From Rhodanobacter sp. LX-99 (GTDB taxonomy: Bacteria; Pseudomonadota; Gammaproteobacteria; Xanthomonadales; Rhodanobacteraceae), in assembly GCF_018599185.1 (NCBI RefSeq), contig NZ_JAHFVL010000001.1, positions 62,001-126,000 on the forward strand: a stretch of DNA of 64,000 bases, in the 5' to 3' direction. Each line of letters begins with the position of its first letter. Positions within the stretch are counted from its first letter, which is position 1. The position numbers and the translations under genes were made by a program. The notes under the pieces are model-generated. The model ran no database searches. It was not told where the DNA came from and was given only the letters and a program-made list of their open reading frames with translations. Shown in pieces: positions 48,421 to 56,206 of the stretch.

Positions 48421-49407
48421 TCAACTGATGGGGCCGCCCATCACCGGCAGCACCGCGCCGGAAACATAGCTGGCGCACGACGGGGCGGCGAGGAAGACAT
48501 AGGCCGGTGCGAGTTCTTCGGGCTGCGCGGGGCGGCCCATGGCGCTGGATTTGCCGAAATCGCGAACCCGTTCCGCCGACTGGTCCGCCGGATTCAGCGG
48601 TGTCCATACCGGGCCGGGCGCTACCGCATTCACGCGGATACCGCGCGATACCAGGTTTGCGGCCAGTGCCTTGGTGAAGGCATGAATGCCGCCCTTGGTC
48701 ATCGAGTAATCGAGCAGCTTGCCGTTGCCGAACAAGCCGGTCTCCGAACCGGTATTGATGATCGAGCAGCCGCTGCCCAAATGCGGCGAGGCGGCCTTGA
48801 CCATGTGGAAGTAGCCGTAGAGATTGGTACGCACGGTTTCGTCGAAATGCTCTTCGGTGATGTCCTCGATAGAATCGGCGTGTTCCTGGAAGGCGGCGTT
48901 GTTGACCAGTATCGACAGCTTGCCGAACGCTTTCACCGTCCTTGCCACGGCATCGCGACAAAACGCCGGGTCCCTGACGTCGCCCGGTATCAGCAGACAG
49001 CGCTGGCCCTCGCCCTCGACGTAATCGCGGGTTTCCTCGGCGTCTGCGTCCTCGCACAGGTAAACGATGGCCACGTCGGCCCCTTCGCGGGCAAACAGCA
49101 CCGCCACCGCGCGGCCGATGCCGGAATCGCCTCCGGTGATCAGGGCGGTCATGCCGGCCAGCTTGCCGCTACCGATGTAGCTCGGCGCCAGGAATTGCGG
49201 ACGGGGATCGAGCTGTTGTTCGAGGCCCGGTTTCTGCATGTGCTGGGCAGGCAGGGGATTTTTCGGTTTGTCCGTTTTCGCCGCGGGCTTTTTCGACAAT
49301 GCCGTTTCCGGCTTTACCACGCGTTCCCCGTCGTGATCGGCAGCCGCGATCGCACGTTGGCGTGCGACGGTCCCGGCAGCTTTGGCGGTGCGCTTGGATG
49401 CAACCAT
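48421..49407 (-). CDS. SDR family oxidoreductase with Lys-rich N-terminus
   Basis: 328 aa from the ATG at 49407, chosen because GGAG precedes it; an upstream ATG is at 49422. Residues 1-85 are basic and low in complexity. The NAD motif TGGDSGIGRAVAV follows, and the catalytic pair is in LDYSMTKGG. This is the YhdF/YghA-type general-stress dehydrogenase group. It sits between ligD and ku. Confidence 0.88.
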   Translation of the reverse strand: MVASKRTAKAAGTVARQRAIAAADHDGERVVKPETALSKKPAAKTDKPKNPLPAQHMQKPGLEQQLDPRPQFLAPSYIGSGKLAGMTALITGGDSGIGRAVAVLFAREGADVAIVYLCEDADAEETRDYVEGEGQRCLLIPGDVRDPAFCRDAVARTVKAFGKLSILVNNAAFQEHADSIEDITEEHFDETVRTNLYGYFHMVKAASPHLGSGCSIINTGSETGLFGNGKLLDYSMTKGGIHAFTKALAANLVSRGIRVNAVAPGPVWTPLNPADQSAERVRDFGKSSAMGRPAQPEELAPAYVFLAAPSCASYVSGAVLPVMGGPIS

Positions 49408-49490
49408 GTTGCCATACTCCATCGTCGGGAATGCACGTCACGTTAGCGGGCGATGCGTACGTCGCAGGTGAAGCGCGGATCACGGCGCTC

Positions 49491-49520
49491 TTGACAGCAC
49501 TTCCACGTCGAAACTGGAAT
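49491..49520 (+). promoter_or_regulatory. Candidate promoter for the DUF6496-ku pair
   Basis: TTGACA at 49491-49496 and TGGAAT at 49515-49520 with an 18-base spacer, about 40 bases before the start at 49561. It lies between divergent genes. Confidence 0.4.
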
Positions 49521-49560
49521 AGTTCGCGTGCGACATTTCTCTTCACTGCCGGAGACTGTC

Positions 49561-50052
49561 ATGCCCGAACATCGCACCCGCCGCGCCGCGGCCAAGGACA
49601 AGAAGGAAGGAAAAGCTCCCAGCACCCAGGCCGGGGAGTACGTGCATGAGGAGATCGAACACGTACGCGAAGGCAAGCACGGCGCACGCTCGACCAAACA
49701 GGCCATTGCGATCGGCCTGTCGAAGGCCAGGCGTGCCGGAGTGAAAGTGCCTGCCAGCAAGACCGCCAGCAAGTCGACCCGGAAGAAGGCCGCGCAGGAT
49801 GAAGCCGCCTCGCACGAACAGCACAAACCCGCGGCGAAACGCTCGAGGGCGACCACCGCGGCGTTGAAGAAGGAAGGCCACAAGGCGGCGTCGAAGTCCG
49901 CCTTGTCGTCCCACGCCAGGAAGAGTGCCGCCAAGCGCACCGCCGGTTCGCGCTCGGCGTCAGCCAAGAAGGCAGCGCATACCAAGGGTGCCGCAGGCCG
50001 TTCGGCGGCCGCGAAGAAAGCGGCAAGGACGCGCGCCAGGAAGACGTCCTGA
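49561..50052 (+). CDS. DUF6496-type Lys/Ala-rich protein
   Basis: 163 aa from the ATG at 49561, six bases after GGAG. The first 60 residues carry the family core KAPSTQAGEYVHEEIEHVR and KQAIAIGLSKARRAGVKVP; the rest is a histone-H1-like tail of Ala, Lys and Ser. It is probably DNA-binding. It is 30 bases upstream of ku on the same strand, suggesting a role in end joining or chromatin. Confidence 0.75.
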   Translation: MPEHRTRRAAAKDKKEGKAPSTQAGEYVHEEIEHVREGKHGARSTKQAIAIGLSKARRAGVKVPASKTASKSTRKKAAQDEAASHEQHKPAAKRSRATTAALKKEGHKAASKSALSSHARKSAAKRTAGSRSASAKKAAHTKGAAGRSAAAKKAARTRARKTS

Positions 50053-50082
50053 TCGAAACCATTTCGCCGGAGGCCGCAAGCC

Positions 50083-51021
50083 ATGGCACGTCCCATCTGG
50101 ACCGGAACCCTCTCGTTCGGCTTGCTCAACGTGCCGGTCTCGCTGATGTCCGGCGAACGCAGCGTCGACCTGCATTTCCGCATGCTGGACAGCCGCAACA
50201 ACACGCCTGTGCGCTACGAGCGTGTCAACGCTGAAACCGGCGAGGAGGTGCCTTGGAAGGAGATCGTCAAGGCCTTCGAATACGCCAAGGGCAGCTACAT
50301 CGTGCTGGAGCCGGAGGACATCAAGTCGGCTGCTTCAGAAGGACGGGAAGTGGTCGACGTGAAAGCCTTTGTCGACGCGGACTCGATCGGGCCGGAATAC
50401 TTCGAGAAGCCCTACGTCCTGGTTCCCGGAAAGAAGGCGGAGAAGGGCTACGTGCTGTTGCGCGAGACGCTAAAGCGCACCGGACGCATCGGCATCGCGC
50501 GGGTGGTAATCCGCACGCGCGAGTACCTCTCCGCGGTGATGCCGCGCGGCAACGCACTGATGCTGATGCTGATGCGCTACCCGCAGGAACTGGTCGACGT
50601 GGAGGATTACAAGATTCCCGAGGGCACCACGTCGCACTACCGTATCTCGGCCACGGAGATCCGGATGGCCGAGCAGCTGATTGAATCCATGAGCGACGAA
50701 TGGACGCCGTCGGATTACCGCGATGAATTCCGCGACCGCCTGCGCAAGGTGCTCGAGAAGCGCATGAAATCCAAGGGCGTGGTCTCGCCCGAGCCCGAGA
50801 ACGAGAGCGGCATATCGGAGAACGCCACCACCAACGTGGTCGATTTCATGTCGCTGCTGCAAAAGAGCCTGGCCAGCAAAAGGCGCACACCGGCGAAAAA
50901 GACGCCAGAGAAAGCGGTGAGGAAGGCCGCCGTGCGAAAGAAACCCACCGCCGCTTCAAAGAAGAAAAAAGCGCCCGCGAAGAAGACCGCGAAGCGCGCG
51001 GCAGCTCGCAAGACAGGCTGA
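50083..51021 (+). CDS. ku: Non-homologous end-joining protein Ku
   Basis: 312 aa. The core is the Ku beta-barrel ring (MARPIWTGTLSFGLLNVPV to about 250), followed by a basic C-terminal tail of about 45 residues with AKK repeats. Ku binds DNA ends and brings in LigD. Downstream of the DUF6496 gene; near ligD. Confidence 0.96.
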   Translation: MARPIWTGTLSFGLLNVPVSLMSGERSVDLHFRMLDSRNNTPVRYERVNAETGEEVPWKEIVKAFEYAKGSYIVLEPEDIKSAASEGREVVDVKAFVDADSIGPEYFEKPYVLVPGKKAEKGYVLLRETLKRTGRIGIARVVIRTREYLSAVMPRGNALMLMLMRYPQELVDVEDYKIPEGTTSHYRISATEIRMAEQLIESMSDEWTPSDYRDEFRDRLRKVLEKRMKSKGVVSPEPENESGISENATTNVVDFMSLLQKSLASKRRTPAKKTPEKAVRKAAVRKKPTAASKKKKAPAKKTAKRAAARKTG

Positions 51022-51058
51022 GCAGGCTTGCCGTAGGCAGGCAGATCAGCGAGCGCGG

Positions 51059-51247
51059 CTATTTCATCCTCTCGGCTTCGGCACGCACGGCGTCGCACTC
51101 CAGGTGGCCGCATTGGCAGCCTTCGGGCTCACTGGACGTCGGCGACTCCACGCGCTTGCGGCAGTGTTCGCTGCAATAGGCGTCGCCGACGGGAACCGTA
51201 CAGGTACAGGCGGGGTGGGCACAGCGCGGGAGGGCGGTCGTGTTCAT
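51059..51247 (-). CDS. Metallothionein-like small cysteine protein
   Basis: 62 aa with nine cysteines in the arrangement CAHPACTCTV, YCSEHC and CQCGHLEC, plus several His. This resembles bacterial metallothioneins of the SmtA kind. It would bind zinc or other thiophilic metals. It converges on ku. Confidence 0.72.
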   Translation of the reverse strand: MNTTALPRCAHPACTCTVPVGDAYCSEHCRKRVESPTSSEPEGCQCGHLECDAVRAEAERMK

Positions 51248-51466
51248 TCAGCAACTCCCATGAGTGGGCAGGTGGTGGTTGTCGGTGTGGCAGACCGACG
51301 GTCGGAGCTTGCCGGAGCAGCATTGAAGGCGATGCATGCGAAGTGTCAACGCGGCCGTTGGGGATGCGGCTGCGCCGCGGCCATAATCCTCACGGGTTTG
51401 GCATCCAGAAATCTGACCAAGGCCTGGACGCAATGCATGCCGCCGGGACTTAACGCGAAAGAGCGA

Positions 51467-52333
51467 TTACAGCCTGGCACGCAATTCCATCGCGTCGAAA
51501 GGTGCCTTCACCTTGATGTCATTGTCGAAATAACAGTAGACGTCGCGCGATTTGCGTGCAGGAGGCCGATGGCGGCTGGCGCGATTGTGGGGATCGCGTG
51601 GTTGCTTCCCCCTCATCCACGCGCGAATCCGTCGCGCCCAGCCATCCAGTGCGGCGTCGCTATAGCCGCTCGCATACAAGGCCTTGTCGCCATGCAGGCG
51701 CATGTATACGAAACCGGCGGTCACATCCTGCAGCTTCGGCCATTTCGACGCGGCATCGGAGACCACCAGTCCGACGCGATGTCGGCGCAGCAGGCGGATG
51801 AAGTCTGCATCGTCGAAACTCTCGTGACGCACTTCAATGGCGTGGCGCAGGCGGCGCTTCCGGTCCGCCGACACCTCGCCGACGTGCCTGACGTGGCCGT
51901 CATGCTGTCTGGCCATGGCCGCCGCCTTTTCGCTGTCCCTCGGCAGCAGCGAAAGGAATGAATCAAACAACTCGGCGTCGTATTTCAGGTTGGGCGGGAA
52001 CTGCCAGAGCACGGGTCCGAGTTTCTCCCGCAGCTCCAGCACGCCGGAGGCAAGGAAATTCGCCAGCGGCTTTTCCACCTCACGCAGCCTGCGTACATGG
52101 GTGATGAAGCGCGGCGCCTTCACGGCGAAGACAAAGCCGCGTGGCGTATCGCGGTACCAGCTTTGCCAGCTGTCGGGACGCTGCAGCGAGTAGAAAGAGC
52201 CATTGATCTCGATGGTATCCAGCTGTCGCGAGGCGTAGTGCAGTTCCAGCCGTTGCGGAAGGCCTTCCGGATAGAACCTGCCTCGCCATGGCGGATAACG
52301 CCAGCCGGAGATGCCAATACGCAATTTGGCCAT
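51467..52333 (-). CDS. DUF72 (YecE) family protein
   Basis: 288 aa from the ATG at 52333. The TIM-barrel start AKLRIGISGWRYPPWRGRFYP and the EINGSFYSLQRPDSW block are typical. The function of the family is unknown, with a possible link to sugar or cofactor chemistry. It is divergent from the YbdK-like gene. Confidence 0.88.
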   Translation of the reverse strand: MAKLRIGISGWRYPPWRGRFYPEGLPQRLELHYASRQLDTIEINGSFYSLQRPDSWQSWYRDTPRGFVFAVKAPRFITHVRRLREVEKPLANFLASGVLELREKLGPVLWQFPPNLKYDAELFDSFLSLLPRDSEKAAAMARQHDGHVRHVGEVSADRKRRLRHAIEVRHESFDDADFIRLLRRHRVGLVVSDAASKWPKLQDVTAGFVYMRLHGDKALYASGYSDAALDGWARRIRAWMRGKQPRDPHNRASRHRPPARKSRDVYCYFDNDIKVKAPFDAMELRARL

Positions 52334-52460
52334 GGAAGATCCCGCGAGCGCCATGCGTCATGAGCGACGCTACAGCGCCAACCGTCATTCCACGATGAAA
52401 GGGAGATACCCCGCCATCCATTCGGTACCTCTGCTAACGGAATCCTCATTGGCCTTGCAC

Positions 52461-52483
52461 GATGCTGACGCTTCGTCAGCATC
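52461..52483. promoter_or_regulatory. Perfect hairpin before YbdK-like gene
   Basis: GATGCTGACG and CGTCAGCATC flank a three-base CTT loop. It ends two bases before the GGAG of the next gene and 10 bases from its ATG, so it could limit translation or act as attenuator. Confidence 0.55.
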
Positions 52484-52493
52484 GGAGCTCAAG

Positions 52494-53639
52494 ATGGCTG
52501 CAGAACCTTTCAACGCCTATACGTTCGGTGTGGAGGAAGAGTTCTTTCTGGTCAGTCGCAAGACGCGTCGCGCTCCATCGCGCGTGCCCAAGGGATTCCT
52601 GAAGCTGTGTCGACAACGCTTCGGCGCCCATGTCGACAACGAATTGCTGCAATCCCAAATCGAGATCTGCTCGCCCGTATTCGACCACGTGGCGATGGCG
52701 CACATGGAAATGAAGCGGTTGCGTCGTGGCATCGCCGAGCTCGCTGATGCCGCCGGGTTAAGGCTCGTCGCGGCCGGCACGCATCCGCTCAGCGCCTGGC
52801 ATCAGCAATCGCATACAGACAAATCGCGCTACGCACGCATCATCGACGATTTCCAGATGATTGGACGCCGGAACCTGTTATGCGGCCTGCACGTGCACGT
52901 TGCGCCGCCGGCGAATGTCGATCGCGTCACGTTGATGAATCGCCTCATGCCATGGCTTCCATTGTTCCTTGCGCTGTCGACCTCGTCGCCTTTCTGGAAC
53001 CGCCGATGCACGGGTTTGCTCAGCTATCGACAGTCCGCCTACGACGAATGGCCACGCGCGGGCATACCGGACTTCTTCGCCGACGAGGCCGAGTACCGAA
53101 CCTTTTGCGAACTGCTGAAAAGGGTTGATGCCATCAAGGACGCAAGCTTCCTGTGGTGGGCAATCCGTCCCGCACAGCACTATCCCACGCTCGAGCTGCG
53201 CATCGCCGACGCCTGCACGCACCTCGATGACGCTCTCGCGTTGGCCGCGCTGTTCCGCTGCCTGGTTCGCGTCCATGTGCGCAGGCCCGAACTCGGCATG
53301 GCTCGAACCGCCTTGACGCGCCGGATAATCGACGAGAATCGCTGGCGCGCAAAGCGCTTCGGCCTCGACGCGCGTTTCATCGACGAACATGCCGGCGAAA
53401 CGGTCGAGTGCGCGCGCGTACTGGACGCCGCGATCAAGCTTGTATCGGAAGACGCGCAGCAGTTCGGCTGCGAGGCATCGTTGCAGCACCTCGGCACGAT
53501 CTTTGCCCGCGGCACCAGCGCACACGAGCAACTGGCGCTCTATCGCAGCCTGCGGGATGCGGGATCGAGCAACGCCGATGCGCTGCGCGCAGTGGTTGAC
53601 TGGCTGGCTGAAACCAGCATTCCCGCTTCAGCAGAGTGA
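52494..53639 (+). CDS. Carboxylate-amine ligase (YbdK/GCS2-like)
   Basis: 381 aa from the ATG at 52494, six bases past GGAG. The opening YTFGVEEEFFLV and later LLCGLHVHV and TLELRIADACT are signatures of the glutamate-cysteine-ligase-2 fold. E. coli YbdK has weak glutamate-cysteine ligase activity; the true substrate is unclear. It sits in the stress gene block near ku. Confidence 0.88.
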   Translation: MAAEPFNAYTFGVEEEFFLVSRKTRRAPSRVPKGFLKLCRQRFGAHVDNELLQSQIEICSPVFDHVAMAHMEMKRLRRGIAELADAAGLRLVAAGTHPLSAWHQQSHTDKSRYARIIDDFQMIGRRNLLCGLHVHVAPPANVDRVTLMNRLMPWLPLFLALSTSSPFWNRRCTGLLSYRQSAYDEWPRAGIPDFFADEAEYRTFCELLKRVDAIKDASFLWWAIRPAQHYPTLELRIADACTHLDDALALAALFRCLVRVHVRRPELGMARTALTRRIIDENRWRAKRFGLDARFIDEHAGETVECARVLDAAIKLVSEDAQQFGCEASLQHLGTIFARGTSAHEQLALYRSLRDAGSSNADALRAVVDWLAETSIPASAE

Positions 53640-53719
53640 GGCCCCATGCATCGCCCATTTTCTGATGGGTACGCGCTTGGCGTGGCACCCGCTGCACTTG
53701 ATCCGCGATGCGCGTGCGA

Positions 53720-53741
53720 CCTCGCAACGATTGTTGCGAGG
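53720..53741. terminator. Hairpin downstream of YbdK-like gene
   Basis: CCTCGCAAC and GTTGCGAGG with a four-base loop, 80 bases past the stop. No T run. Confidence 0.5.
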
Positions 53742-54105
53742 TGACGGAAGAGGGCACCGCTAGTGAAGTCGGCAATATCAATCCCACAATGGCGGCGGAA
53801 CGCCATTGCCGGGTGCCACGGGTCGTTACCAACGGGCCCGATTGAAACATCTGAGACTCAGGTTTCACCGTCGCACGTCGAGTAACCGTATCCAACAGTT
53901 CATGTTGCAGCCCTTGAGCCGTTTCGCACTTGAGATGCCAGCGATGAACTAGGTTGGCAATCGCAGCGCTCCAGGACATGGCCGTACCATCGCAATCGCA
54001 TAGACACCAAATGCCATCCAGTAGGGCGTTGAGTCACGAATGGTGATAGACAAGACAAGCCCGGGCAGGCCGTGCTGCTCGCGCACCACCTTATGTATAA
54101 TTTCG

Positions 54106-54121
54106 CATAATGTATATTATG
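54106..54121. promoter_or_regulatory. AT-rich inverted repeat upstream of msrB
   Basis: CATAAT-GTAT-ATTATG lies in an AT-rich island about 100 bases before msrB, with TATAAT at 54095-54100-like sequence next to it. It may be an operator over the msrBA promoter. Confidence 0.5.
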
Positions 54122-54222
54122 TAATATAAAATGATCACCGTACCTAGGGCTTGGATACGCGCCTGGTGACAGCCATCTTCCCTACACCCAGATTGACTGA
54201 AACGAACCAAGGGAGACTCGAC

Positions 54223-54672
54223 ATGTCCCGCTACGCCAGAAACCCCGATGCCTTGTCGCGTCTCAGCCCCGAGCAATACCGGGTAACCCAGCAGAGCGGC
54301 ACGGAACGCCCCGGAACCGGTGAATACCTGCACAACAAGGAGCCTGGCATCTATGTCGACGTCGTGTCGGGTGAGCCGCTGTTCGCCTCGTCCGACAAAT
54401 TCGAGTCGGGCTGCGGCTGGCCGAGCTTCACCAGGCCGATCGAGCCGGCCCACGTCAATGAACTGCGCGACGCCTCGCACGGCATGATTCGCACCGAAGT
54501 TCGCTCGGTACACGGCGATAGCCACCTCGGCCACGTTTTCCCCGATGGCCCGGCCGATCGCGGGGGGTTGCGCTACTGCATCAACTCGGCTTCGCTGCGC
54601 TTCGTCCATCGCGACGACATGGAAGCCGAGGGTTACGGCGATTACCTGGACCAGGTGGAGGACGTGCGATGA
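54223..54672 (+). CDS. msrB: Peptide-methionine (R)-S-oxide reductase MsrB, zinc-less form
   Basis: 149 aa from the ATG at 54223, after GGGAG. It repairs methionine-R-sulfoxide. The nucleophile is Cys119 in [16 protein letters not shown] and [10 protein letters not shown] are conserved. The two CxxC pairs that hold zinc in E. coli MsrB are replaced (DVVS at 46-49, SVHG at 95-98). Cys64 is a possible resolving residue. It is coupled to msrA (ATGA). Confidence 0.93.
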   Translation: MSRYARNPDALSRLSPEQYRVTQQSGTERPGTGEYLHNKEPGIYVDVVSGEPLFASSDKFESGCGWPSFTRPIEPAHVNELRDASHGMIRTEVRSVHGDSHLGHVFPDGPADRGGLRYCINSASLRFVHRDDMEAEGYGDYLDQVEDVR

Positions 54673-55178
54673 GAACCGAACGTGCCATTCTGGCCGGCGG
54701 CTGCTTCTGGGGCATGCAGGACCTGATCCGCCGCCAGGACGGCGTCGTTTCGACGCGAGTCGGCTACAGCGGCGGCGACGTGCCGAACGCAACTTATCGC
54801 AACCACGGCAGCCACGCCGAGGCGATCGAGATCGTGTTCGATCCCGCGCGAATCAGCTACCGCACGCTGCTGGAATTCTTCTTCCAGATCCACGACCCGT
54901 CCACCCTGAATCGCCAGGGCAACGATCGCGGCAGTTCCTACCGCTCGGCGATCTTCTACGCGTCGGAGGAACAGAAGCGAATCGCGGAGGACACCATCGC
55001 CGACGTGGATGCCTCGGGCCTGTGGCCCGGCAAGGTGGTGACCGAAGTGGCGCCGGTCGGCGACTTCTGGGAAGCCGAGCCTGAGCATCAGGATTACCTC
55101 GAGCATTATCCCGATGGCTACACCTGCCACTTCATCCGGCCTGATTGGAAACTGCCCCGCCGCAACGTCGCCGGCTGA
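54669..55178 (+). CDS. msrA: Peptide-methionine (S)-S-oxide reductase MsrA
   Basis: 169 aa. The active Cys12 is in GGCFWGMQD, and the [20 protein letters not shown] block (here [16 protein letters not shown]) is present. It reduces methionine-S-sulfoxide. The start overlaps the msrB stop by four bases, so both stereoisomers are handled by one operon. The gene converges on zipA. Confidence 0.95.
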   Translation: MRTERAILAGGCFWGMQDLIRRQDGVVSTRVGYSGGDVPNATYRNHGSHAEAIEIVFDPARISYRTLLEFFFQIHDPSTLNRQGNDRGSSYRSAIFYASEEQKRIAEDTIADVDASGLWPGKVVTEVAPVGDFWEAEPEHQDYLEHYPDGYTCHFIRPDWKLPRRNVAG

Positions 55179-55209
55179 TGGCAGCGGCAGCAAGCCAGCG
55201 CGGGAAGGC

Positions 55210-56199
55210 TCAGCGTCCGAAGATGATTTCCTTGCCTTCGTGGTCGCGGTCCCAGCCGCGCAGCTGGTCGCGGATGTGGGCGATGCGCTGGCGCCCGAGC
55301 GCGTTGCGCTCTTCATCGAGCACCTGACCATCCAGCAATTCGGCCAGGCGCTGCGCCGTGGGCAGCATGGCGTCCCAAGCGTCCAGCGCGGGCAGCGGCG
55401 CCGGCAAGGTCATGAAGAAGCTCACCCCGGGCGTGTGCAAGGTATCCAGCCGCGCCAGGTCGAAATTGCCCGGCTTGAGCATGTTCGCGACGCTGAAGAT
55501 CGGTCCCAGCTCGCGCTTGCCGTCGACCAGGCGGTGGTAGATGCCCATGTCGCCGAATTCGAGGCCGGCTTTCTCGGCGGCCACGACCAGGTCCGGGCCA
55601 TGGAAACGCCCTGCGTCGCGCGCCACCACGAACAGCGTGACGATGCGCTCTACCGGCAATTGGGGCGGACGCCGGCCAAGATCGGAGCGCGGCGGCGTAC
55701 CGGTTGTCGTGGCAGTCGCTGGCGCCGCCGGCGCAGGCGTTTCCTCCGCCGCTGGTGGGACGTCCTGTGCCGCCGGCTCGCTGGAACTGGGCGCACGCAA
55801 GGCATCGATGATCGAGGCGACATGATCGGCCAACTTGGGCTGCTGCCTGGGCTGCTTTGCCTTGGGTGCGATGGGCATGGAAGGCTTGGCGCGTTCGCCG
55901 GACAGCGTGGCACCCAGCCGTTCGAGTTCCTCGCGCAGGCCGATCTCCAGTTCACCCTGCCTCGGACCTGCACCGTCGGCGAAGAGATCGCTCGACACAG
56001 GATCGTCGCCCGGCTCACCCAGAGTCGGTTCGCGACGCTCGCCGGCATGCTGGTCCGACACGACCCGGCGCCTGCCCTGCTCCTTCTTCGGCTGGCCGAA
56101 CAGCCAGATCAGCGCCAGCACGATCACGCCGACGATCAGCAGCGGAATGCCGACGGCAGGATTCCAGGCAAAGGCAAGCACGGGTTGCAGCGTCATCAT
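55210..56199 (-). CDS. zipA: Cell division protein ZipA
   Basis: 329 aa. One N-terminal membrane helix (about 17-35) is followed by a variable Pro/Ala-rich linker and a C-terminal ZipA domain (about 190-320; ERIVTLFVVARDAGRFHG, FDLARLDTLHTPGVSFFMTLP). It anchors FtsZ to the membrane. It lies seven bases downstream of smc. The ligA gene that commonly follows zipA is not present here. Confidence 0.88.
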   Translation of the reverse strand: MMTLQPVLAFAWNPAVGIPLLIVGVIVLALIWLFGQPKKEQGRRRVVSDQHAGERREPTLGEPGDDPVSSDLFADGAGPRQGELEIGLREELERLGATLSGERAKPSMPIAPKAKQPRQQPKLADHVASIIDALRAPSSSEPAAQDVPPAAEETPAPAAPATATTTGTPPRSDLGRRPPQLPVERIVTLFVVARDAGRFHGPDLVVAAEKAGLEFGDMGIYHRLVDGKRELGPIFSVANMLKPGNFDLARLDTLHTPGVSFFMTLPAPLPALDAWDAMLPTAQRLAELLDGQVLDEERNALGRQRIAHIRDQLRGWDRDHEGKEIIFGR

Positions 56200-56206
56200 G
56201 GGGTCC

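Larger units (their letters stand above)
53640..54222. other. Long intergenic region upstream of msrBA
   Basis: 583 bases with no convincing gene. A minus-strand frame of 181 codons crosses it but runs antisense into the YbdK-like gene. The region holds a probable terminator at 53720 and an AT-rich promoter-like island at 54090-54135. Confidence 0.5.

Noticed and set aside
53434..53979. Minus-strand frame of 181 codons as a gene or transposase remnant
   Set aside because: It runs antisense into the YbdK-like gene and shows no family sequence.
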